Assembly (NCBI GenBank): GCA_913060845.1
Contig: CAJXVF010000093.1
Location: 1 to 7,847 of the forward strand
Reading direction: 5' to 3'
Length of the DNA stretch: 7,847 nt
Origin: an uncultured Alphaproteobacteria bacterium
Lineage (GTDB): Bacteria; Pseudomonadota; Alphaproteobacteria; Bin95
Position numbers and translations under genes: made by a program. The notes beneath the pieces are model-generated. The model made no database searches and was not told where the DNA came from. It was given only the letters and a program-made list of their open reading frames with translations. Each line of letters begins with the position of its first letter. Positions within the stretch are counted from its first letter, which is position 1. This document shows, piece after piece, positions 1-5,274 of this stretch.

Positions 1-46
1 AGATGTAGAGAGGTCTCGTGGGCTCGGAGATGTGTATAAGAGACAG
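1..46. other. Nextera i7-side sequencing adapter (artefact)
   Basis: This is not biological sequence. Bases 13-46 match the Nextera read-2 transposase adapter: GTCTCGTGGGCTCGG at 13-27, then the 19-bp Tn5 mosaic end AGATGTGTATAAGAGACAG at 28-46. Before it, AGAT (1-4) is the tail of the P7 oligo and GTAGAGAG (5-12) is in the i7 index position; its reverse complement CTCTCTAC is the index I know as N707. Native DNA starts at 47. Any reading frame entering this block is chimeric; one plus-strand frame across it gives the well-known contaminant peptide MCIRDS. Confidence 0.98.
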
Positions 47-922
47 CTGTAAGGCAGGCGTTTCGACATTGTGTTCGATGCCAAGCGCCACCGCCTTTCC
101 AGCCAGCCACGGCAGTTCCAGGCGATTGCCGCGCAATAGGTCAATCGTCATGGAGGCGATGCTTTCGGCGTTTTGGCCGTCGATCATGGCCAGGCGGGTT
201 TCGGCTAAATTATCGGCCAGCGGTACGCCATGCGCGCGGCCAACGGCGGCGACTTCACCGAGGAGGCGCATCAGTGTCGCCCGGGCGTCGGGGTCCGTGC
301 GGATATAGCCCATGCGCTGGCGGCTGGCTGCTGTCAGGGATGATACCGAGACCAGGAATACGAACTTTTCCCATAGGTCTTTGATGATATTGGCGGAAAC
401 TCGTGCCTCTATCCCGGCTGATTCGCAAGATGCCAGCAGCGCTTGGACGCGACCGCTTTCAGTCCCGTCGAATTCACCAAAGGTCAGGTTCTGGTATTCG
501 CCCATTTGCTGAATACGGCCCGGCGCTTCAATCGCGGCGTTGATGACCGCAACGCCGGGGATGACGGCGTCACGCCCGATCGCGCTCGCCAACCTATCCG
601 GCGCATCAACGCCGTTCTGCAGGGTGACGACGCCAGTGTGGCTATCCAGCAGCGGCTTGATGGCGAGGCCCGTGGTCTCAACATCCCAGAGCTTTGGCGT
701 GAACAGCACGAAATCGACCTTGCCGATCTCCGCCGGGTTATCTGTGGCTTGTACGTTGTCCAGGTGGAATTCACCGCGCGCACCGGTGACTGTCAGGCCG
801 GATTTCCGCATGGCATCCAAATGTGCGCCGCGCGCTAGAAACCACACGTCTTCGCCTGAACGCGCCAGGGCTGACCCGAAAGGTCCGCCAACGCCGCCTG
901 CTCCAATCACTGCTATTCGCAT
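47..922 (-). CDS. Ketopantoate reductase-like (PanE/ApbA family) oxidoreductase, 3' end cut off
   Basis: Reading down from the ATG at 922-920 there are 292 open codons to the adapter junction, with no stop. Family proteins are about 300 residues or slightly longer, so only a few to some tens of C-terminal residues are missing. The N-terminus is a Rossmann fold with GxGxxG at residues 7-12 (GAGGVG). Other family landmarks are FTPKLWD (Lys77), LQNGVD (Asn103), the helix starting WEKFVFLVS (Lys186, catalytic position), Ser257 and Glu269 near the C-terminus. The family reduces 2-oxo acids with NADPH; authentic PanE makes pantoate for coenzyme A. Here the positions equivalent to E. coli Asn180 and Asn184 are Leu190 and Ser194, so I do not assign panE: many COG1893 members carry this annotation without acting on ketopantoate. 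A GGAG ribosome site lies 9 nt before the start. The gene is divergent from the cupin operon. Confidence 0.92.
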
Positions 923-947
923 CCGCCATAGCTCCGCTGTATGTTTG

Positions 948-959
948 ATGCTTGAGCAT
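948..959. promoter_or_regulatory. Short inverted repeat in the divergent intergenic region
   Basis: ATGCT-TG-AGCAT, two 5-bp arms around a 2-bp spacer, sits in the middle of the 49-bp gap (923-971) between the divergent ketopantoate-reductase-like gene and the cupin gene. Its place makes it a possible operator serving both directions. The arms are short and could occur by chance, and I see no convincing -35/-10 pair in the gap, so promoters may extend into the flanking coding regions. Confidence 0.25.
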
Positions 960-964
960 AGGAG
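960..964 (+). promoter_or_regulatory. Ribosome binding site fixing the cupin start
   Basis: AGGAG lies 7 nt before the ATG at 972, which is ideal Shine-Dalgarno spacing. This supports the 972 start over in-frame upstream starts (as far back as 540), which would run through the opposite-strand oxidoreductase gene. Confidence 0.8.
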
Positions 965-971
965 CAGAGCA

Positions 972-1397
972 ATGACTGTGGAACACCTGGAGCGGGGCGC
1001 CAAATTAGCGCGGTTGGAAACGTCTGAACGCGTGGAGTTCAGCCCGATATCCCACTATCACCCACTGATGAGCGACGGCACCACTGCGGTGCGCACCGGC
1101 ATTCAAACGGCGGAACCCGGATATGTCGCTGAAATGCACCAGCATCCTTATGAGGAACTGCTATTTATCCTTGAAGGCGAGGCGGATGTTTGGGTAGAAG
1201 GTCATGAGGACGCAAAGCGCCGCATGAAAGCGGGAGACATGGCGTCCATGCCACCAAACACGCCGCACACATTTGCTGTCGCTGGCGACAAGACAATGCG
1301 CCTGCTTGGGATTCATCATTCCAAAGAACGCATTGTTGAATATGTCGCTCAAGATACAAATGCCGAAGGCTATCCGATGCAAGGGGCTGATAAGTGA
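972..1397 (+). CDS. Small single-domain cupin protein
   Basis: This 141-residue protein is one cupin beta-barrel. Cupin motif 1 runs from Gly50 to Gly69 with metal-ligand candidates His56, His58 and Glu61 or Glu62. Motif 2 runs from Gly88 to about His99 (GDMASMPPNTPHTF), with His99 as the fourth ligand. With three His and one Glu it most likely binds a divalent metal, and it is cytosolic because no signal peptide is seen. Small cupins include isomerases, dioxygenases, decarboxylases and ligand sensors, and nothing here distinguishes among them. Its TGA overlaps the GTG of the next gene by 4 bp, so it is co-transcribed and probably translationally coupled with the DUF1932 dehydrogenase. That suggests a role on the same metabolite, for example presenting or tidying the dehydrogenase's substrate or product. 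The specific function is unknown. Confidence 0.92.
   Translation: MTVEHLERGAKLARLETSERVEFSPISHYHPLMSDGTTAVRTGIQTAEPGYVAEMHQHPYEELLFILEGEADVWVEGHEDAKRRMKAGDMASMPPNTPHTFAVAGDKTMRLLGIHHSKERIVEYVAQDTNAEGYPMQGADK
1381..1386 (+). promoter_or_regulatory. Ribosome binding site for the GTG-started dehydrogenase
   Basis: AAGGGG, inside the 3' end of the cupin gene, is 7 nt upstream of the GTG at 1394. It supports the non-ATG start and the GTGA stop/start overlap at 1394-1397. Confidence 0.65.
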
Positions 1398-2284
1398 CTG
1401 AGATTAAAACAATTGGCTTGCTTGGCGTTGGTGATATGGGTGCGGCTGTTGGCCGGACATTGGCCGAGGGCGGGTTCCGCTTGGTGTCGGACCTTGCTGG
1501 CCGCAGTGCGGAAAGTCGTGCACGGGCCGAGAAAGCTGGGATTGAGGACGTAGGCTCGCTGGACGGTGTGATCACCGCCGCAGACGCCCTCATGTCCATC
1601 ATGCCGCCCGCGTTTGCTGAAAGTGCGGCTGTTGATGCCGCAGCCGCCATGACGCGCACAGGCAAGCAGCCGCTTTATATGGACCTGAACGCAATCTCGC
1701 CGATCACGATGGCGGCGATCGAAAAGGCTGTGACGGGTGCGGGGGCTAAAGTTCTGGACGGCGGCATCATTGGCCGATCGCCAGATTTAGCCACGCCGCG
1801 CGTATATCTCTCCGGCCCGGATGCTGAGGCAGTGGCGCCAGTACTTGGCCGCCCGAATATGAAAGTGATCGCACTTGGGCCAGATATCGGCCAGGCCTCA
1901 ACGCTCAAAATGCTGTTCGCCTCCCTCACCAAAGGGTCCTGGGCGATGATGGCGGCGGTCGGCATGGCGGCGGAGCGGTATAAGCTGCTGCCAGCTTTGC
2001 TGAATGAGCTCGAGGGCAATAATCAGCACGCTTATACGGGCATGCAAAACTGGGTCGGGTTCCTCGCCGCAGACGCCCACCGCTTCGGTCCCGAAATGGA
2101 CGAAATCGCCGCCACCCTCGCCAGCGCCGGCGTAACCCCAAAATTCCACGAAGGTGCCGCCTGGGTCTACGACGTCCTTAAAGACACGCCCTTAGCCACA
2201 GAAACACGGGCGACTTGGGATCGTTCTAGGCCCGTGCAGGAATCGCTCAAGGTGTACTTGGATACGCTTGATAAGCGGGGGTAA
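1394..2284 (+). CDS. NAD(P)-dependent 6-phosphogluconate dehydrogenase-like protein (DUF1932 family)
   Basis: The 296-residue protein has the layout of the beta-hydroxyacid dehydrogenase superfamily. An N-terminal Rossmann domain has GxGxxG at residues 11-16 (GVGDMG). The substrate-binding segment is DLNAISP at 97-103 and the hinge segment is DGGIIG at 122-127. A C-terminal helical domain opens with the likely catalytic Lys172 in STLKMLFASLTKG. The DLNAISP and DGGIIG forms and the C-terminal region (about 190-265) are typical of the DUF1932 branch, not of true 6-phosphogluconate or 3-hydroxyisobutyrate dehydrogenases. It should oxidise a hydroxy acid, or reduce the oxo acid, with NAD(P); the substrate is unknown. 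Translation probably starts at GTG, overlapping the cupin stop by 4 bp. Transcription runs towards the convergent MFS gene, with a hairpin between them. Confidence 0.92.
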   Translation: MTEIKTIGLLGVGDMGAAVGRTLAEGGFRLVSDLAGRSAESRARAEKAGIEDVGSLDGVITAADALMSIMPPAFAESAAVDAAAAMTRTGKQPLYMDLNAISPITMAAIEKAVTGAGAKVLDGGIIGRSPDLATPRVYLSGPDAEAVAPVLGRPNMKVIALGPDIGQASTLKMLFASLTKGSWAMMAAVGMAAERYKLLPALLNELEGNNQHAYTGMQNWVGFLAADAHRFGPEMDEIAATLASAGVTPKFHEGAAWVYDVLKDTPLATETRATWDRSRPVQESLKVYLDTLDKRG

Positions 2285-2336
2285 CCCACCGCTTCGAGTA
2301 AGCGAACTTTAGCGGCAAGACAGGGTTTCCAACCGA

Positions 2337-2373
2337 AGGTCTCCTCGCTCCCCAACGGGGGGAGAGGAGACCT
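2337..2373. terminator. Strong hairpin between convergent genes (possible bidirectional terminator or dispersed palindromic repeat)
   Basis: The left arm AGGTCTCCTCGCTCCCC (2337-2353) and right arm GGGGGGAGAGGAGACCT (2357-2373) are separated by the triloop AAC. All 17 positions face each other, with one G-A mismatch and one G-U wobble on the plus strand. The hairpin sits in the 111-bp gap between the stop of the DUF1932 dehydrogenase (2284) and the stop of the MFS gene (2396), where a bidirectional terminator is expected. No run of T follows on either strand, so it is not a textbook intrinsic terminator. It could instead be a genome-wide palindromic repeat of the CTCCCC-AAC-GGGGAG kind. Confidence 0.6.
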
Positions 2374-2395
2374 GGACGCAGACGCTATGGCTCAC

Positions 2396-3640
2396 TCACC
2401 CAGGCGCTGTCGGTAGCTTTTTCGGCAGTGTGAATACCGCTATCAGAATCACCAGTGCTGCAGCAGCTAGGATGAGGAAGAGGCTGTCGAAGCCCCAATT
2501 GCTGTGGACGAAGGCGATCATGGGGAGGGACGCTGCCAGGACCGTGAAGCTGACGACGTAGCGCACGCCGTATATCCGGGCACGGGCGGGGCCGCTGGCC
2601 ATTTTGCCGATCATGAAATCATTGATTGGGATTTGGCCGAATGCGCCTAACATAAAGCCGAGCGCTACCGCCAGCGCCACTCCATCCTGCAAACCGGGCA
2701 TTGCGGCGAAGAAGATGATCTGGATGGCGGCGACGGTCATGAACACTTTCTTTGGCCCATGCTTATCCAGCATTTTGCCCACGACAAGCTGCGCCATAGA
2801 CGCGACGGCGAAGACGATGAACGCCAATACGCCGATAATTGTCGCCGTATCTGCTTGGCCCGTTGCGGATGCCGGTTCCAGCATTTCCGCCAGCCGTCCT
2901 GCGAAGCCTTGTAGGCGTTCGTCCAGCATTTTTGGCAGGGCGAAGGTGGTGGATTGGAAGATGATGGAGGATACCGCCGTCGTCAAAAACACGATTGCCG
3001 AAACCCTAATCAGCAGCGCCTTGTAGTCTGCCGGAAGTGGTGCTGCGGCTTCCTTCTTCGCCACTTTATCTTTGGCACCGTCCGCGCGGATTTCATCTCG
3101 TTGCAGCATGAAATAGGCGATCCCGGTTAGGATGGAGAACACGCCAGGCAAGACGAACGCCATCCGCCATCCGCCATTATCGATCATGTACCCGGTGATC
3201 AGTGCAGCAGACGCAACGCCAAGATTACCCCACACACCATTCATGGCGATGCGCATGCCCGTGTTCTTCCATTTCATGGACACGATGGCGAGGCCGACCG
3301 GGTGATAAATGGCTGCAAATATCCCGATCACAAACAGGCCCACACCGACTTGGAAGGGCGAGCCCGCCATGCTTGTCAGGATTGCGGTTATGCCGATGCC
3401 GACGAAGAACACACACATCATCCCGTCCCGGCTCCACCGGTCCGCAAGCCATCCTGCAGGCAATGAAAACAGGCCGAACGCAAAGAAACCCGGCGTCGCA
3501 TAGGCCAGCAACTCACCGTAGCTCACACCCCATTCCCGATGCAGCGCCAATGCGGCGACCGTCGCGAAGACCAACATGAATAGGTGGTCCAGGAAATGGC
3601 CGATATTCAGTAGCAAGAAATAGGTCTGGTCGCGGTTCAT
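2396..3640 (-). CDS. MFS transporter, fosmidomycin-resistance-like
   Basis: This is a 414-residue inner-membrane carrier with about 12 hydrophobic segments in two halves. MFS motif A is seen after TM2 as GWLADRWSRD (63-72), and a second-half copy is GKMLDKHGPKK (288-298). The halves are joined by a charged cytoplasmic loop at about 181-207. The start (NIGHFLDHLFMLVFATVAAL, 12-31) and GIFAAIYHPVGL (106-117) resemble the Fsr (fosmidomycin resistance) branch, where HxxND-like and FHP motifs occupy these places. This suggests a proton-coupled carrier of small molecules; the direction and substrate cannot be told. The segment at about 236-264, between TM7 and TM8, is a long, probably periplasmic loop. 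GGAG stands 9 nt before the ATG. The gene follows the M81 peptidase on the same strand with a 54-bp gap and no obvious terminator between them, so it is probably the second gene of that operon. Confidence 0.92.
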   Translation of the reverse strand: MNRDQTYFLLLNIGHFLDHLFMLVFATVAALALHREWGVSYGELLAYATPGFFAFGLFSLPAGWLADRWSRDGMMCVFFVGIGITAILTSMAGSPFQVGVGLFVIGIFAAIYHPVGLAIVSMKWKNTGMRIAMNGVWGNLGVASAALITGYMIDNGGWRMAFVLPGVFSILTGIAYFMLQRDEIRADGAKDKVAKKEAAAPLPADYKALLIRVSAIVFLTTAVSSIIFQSTTFALPKMLDERLQGFAGRLAEMLEPASATGQADTATIIGVLAFIVFAVASMAQLVVGKMLDKHGPKKVFMTVAAIQIIFFAAMPGLQDGVALAVALGFMLGAFGQIPINDFMIGKMASGPARARIYGVRYVVSFTVLAASLPMIAFVHSNWGFDSLFLILAAAALVILIAVFTLPKKLPTAPG

Positions 3641-3694
3641 CCGCTTCGGCTCCGTTCATTCACCTCAGAAGCTTAGCAGCCGCGTTCTGATTGA

Positions 3695-5212
3695 CTAGGG
3701 CTTGCTCGGGCCGCCGCCGCCATAAACCGGTCCCTTTGGCCCCAAACGCACGCCAGGCCGCAACCGCGTGTACGGTAAGTCCGCCGGGTCTGCGATGACG
3801 GGACCCGGTGCGCGGGCGACGAGGACGTCTGCGGCGATAGGTTCGAAATCAGCGCGGAAATGGACGGAGCTTTTCAGGACCAAAATGCGCTCATCGGCAG
3901 GCTCAACACACAAATGGCGGAACATCTCCTGGTCGGCGGCCTGCACTTTTTTGGAGGCTATGACGACACGGGTTGGCGTATCTGCGATGCGGATCAAGGC
4001 CATTTCGCCAAGCTGCATATTGGAGCCCATATAGAACCCGCCGGTGCAGGTGAACTGACCGTCGCCAAGCTTTTCGACTGTGGCGCGGATTGGAAAGGGC
4101 GTATCCTCGTGCCAGCTTCGCCCGCCAAGGGAAAGTTCAATTGTGCCGCCAATGCCAACCTTGTGAGCGGCTGCGGCAGCGTCTGCATCAATCATCAGGC
4201 CGAGCACGGCATCCGCCTTCGCAGCAACGAGCGCGCGGAGCATGCCGGTCGTATCCCCATCCCCGCCGCCGCCTGGATTATCCTGGGTGTCGGCAATGAC
4301 GATGGGGTTGCCGGGGTTCGCGGCGGCCAATTGCATGGCGGTCGCGGTTGCGGCCTCGGGGTCCCGATAGTCGCCGTCGAATTGATCCTGGCGGCTCGTG
4401 ATGGCGGCCATCAGCGCGTCTGCGGCATTGTCAGCCGCCGCTTGGTCCCGGCCATAGGCGATGACGCTTGGTCCGCATTCCGCAATGTCTGCGGGCGGGA
4501 ACCCTTGCAGAAAACTCAGGCTGAGGCTGGGGTCTGCGGATTCCAGCGCCGCCAATTCCCCGTAAACCGCCTTAGCAGGATCAACCAGCGTGCATTGCCA
4601 GTTTATCGACACTAGAAAATCCGTGCGCCGCATGGCTTTGGCGGGCTTGCCTTCTGCCAGGATGCGCTTCAGCAGATGCGCGGTGCGGGCACCTGTTTCG
4701 GCCATGTCTACATGGGGATACGTGCGGAACCCGACTAAGGCGTCAGCGTGGCGAACCATGGCTTCGGTGACGTTGGCATGTAAGTCCAAACTGGCGATCA
4801 GCGGGATATCAGGGCCGATAGCGGCACGGACGCGGGCCAGCAACTCGCCTTCGCCGTCCTCAAAGCTTTCCGTCACCATGGCACCGTGCAGGTCCAGGTA
4901 TACGGCGTCGATGGTGCCTGCTTGCTGGGCCAAATCCGCGATTCTGGTGGAAATGCGCTCGAATGCGTCGTCGGTTACATGGGCGGAGGGGCCGGCATTG
5001 CACCAAAGCAAAGGTGCTAGCTCAAAACCGAGCGCAGGCGCAGCCTCAACGAACCCGGCGATGGAGATATTCACGCCTGCCGTCGCTTCTGCCATGCCGT
5101 CGCCTTCGACCAGGGCTGGCCAGCTATCGGCACGCTCAAACATCTCGTAAGTCGCCATGGAGGGCGCGAATGTATTTGTCTCGTGCATGAATCCGCCAAT
5201 GGCGATGCGCAT
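3695..5212 (-). CDS. M81 family metallopeptidase (MlrC-like)
   Basis: The 505-residue protein is full length for the family. The N-terminal M81 (DUF1485) domain, about residues 1-290, has HETNTFAP (10-17), DLHGAM (107-112), SLDLHANVTE (141-150) and RTYPHVD (163-169). The Asp and His residues of the last motifs (Asp143, His145, His167) are the likely zinc ligands. The MlrC C-terminal domain, about 300-480, has DNPGGGGDGDTT (311-322) and KSSVHFRADFEPIA (447-460). The founding member, sphingomonad MlrC, cleaves linearised microcystin and its tetrapeptide. Most bacterial relatives have no known substrate, so amide or peptide hydrolysis in the cytosol is the most that can be said. No signal peptide is seen, and the tail (487-505) is Gly/Pro-rich. 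AAGGA 8 nt upstream supports the start. The gene is divergent from the MATE gene and probably co-transcribed with the MFS carrier downstream. Confidence 0.95.
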   Translation of the reverse strand: MRIAIGGFMHETNTFAPSMATYEMFERADSWPALVEGDGMAEATAGVNISIAGFVEAAPALGFELAPLLWCNAGPSAHVTDDAFERISTRIADLAQQAGTIDAVYLDLHGAMVTESFEDGEGELLARVRAAIGPDIPLIASLDLHANVTEAMVRHADALVGFRTYPHVDMAETGARTAHLLKRILAEGKPAKAMRRTDFLVSINWQCTLVDPAKAVYGELAALESADPSLSLSFLQGFPPADIAECGPSVIAYGRDQAAADNAADALMAAITSRQDQFDGDYRDPEAATATAMQLAAANPGNPIVIADTQDNPGGGGDGDTTGMLRALVAAKADAVLGLMIDADAAAAAHKVGIGGTIELSLGGRSWHEDTPFPIRATVEKLGDGQFTCTGGFYMGSNMQLGEMALIRIADTPTRVVIASKKVQAADQEMFRHLCVEPADERILVLKSSVHFRADFEPIAADVLVARAPGPVIADPADLPYTRLRPGVRLGPKGPVYGGGGPSKP

Positions 5213-5274
5213 TTGCTCTATCCTTCAGGCCGTGCGATAGCGGCCATTGTATACGCTCCATAAAGGCCAAGACC
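5213..5274. promoter_or_regulatory. Divergent intergenic region between the M81 and MATE genes
   Basis: These 62 bp must hold the 5' leaders of both genes. Visible elements are a minus-strand AAGGA ribosome site (5221-5225, 8 nt from the M81 ATG) and a plus-strand AAAGG site (5262-5266, 8 nt from the MATE ATG). A GTATAC palindrome at 5249-5254 overlaps a weak -10-like TATACG (5250-5255). I find no good -35 partner at the right spacing, so the promoter call is tentative. Confidence 0.4.

Noticed and set aside
1..46. Tn5/IS50 mosaic end as a natural mobile element
   Set aside because: The mosaic end is fused to Nextera primer and barcode sequence, and there is no transposase or inside end. It is library material.
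18..838. Plus-strand open frames at 18-308, 312-512 and 443-838
   Set aside because: They lie opposite a clear oxidoreductase gene, have low-complexity Arg/Ala/Ser composition, and the first begins in adapter sequence.
47..922. Assigning panE to the left-end oxidoreductase
   Set aside because: Two substrate-contacting Asn positions are replaced and the family is functionally mixed, so the symbol would overclaim.
540..971. Upstream in-frame extension of the cupin reading frame (start at 540)
   Set aside because: The extra 144 codons are antisense to the ketopantoate-reductase-like gene, have no cupin homology, and the AGGAG site points to 972.
1165..2149. Minus-strand open frames opposite the cupin and dehydrogenase genes
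   Set aside because: They show no recognisable motifs and are explained as shadows of GC-rich coding sequence on the plus strand.
3641..3694. Terminator between the M81 and MFS genes
   Set aside because: Only an AAGCTT palindrome and no stable stem-loop with a T tract is visible, so co-transcription is preferred.
3860..5150. Long plus-strand frames at 3860-4615 and 4590-5150
   Set aside because: They are antisense to the M81 gene, whose family motifs run continuously over the same bases.
3695..5212. Calling the M81 protein a microcystinase (mlrC)
   Set aside because: Family membership is clear, but mlrA and mlrB are absent and most M81 proteins have unknown substrates.
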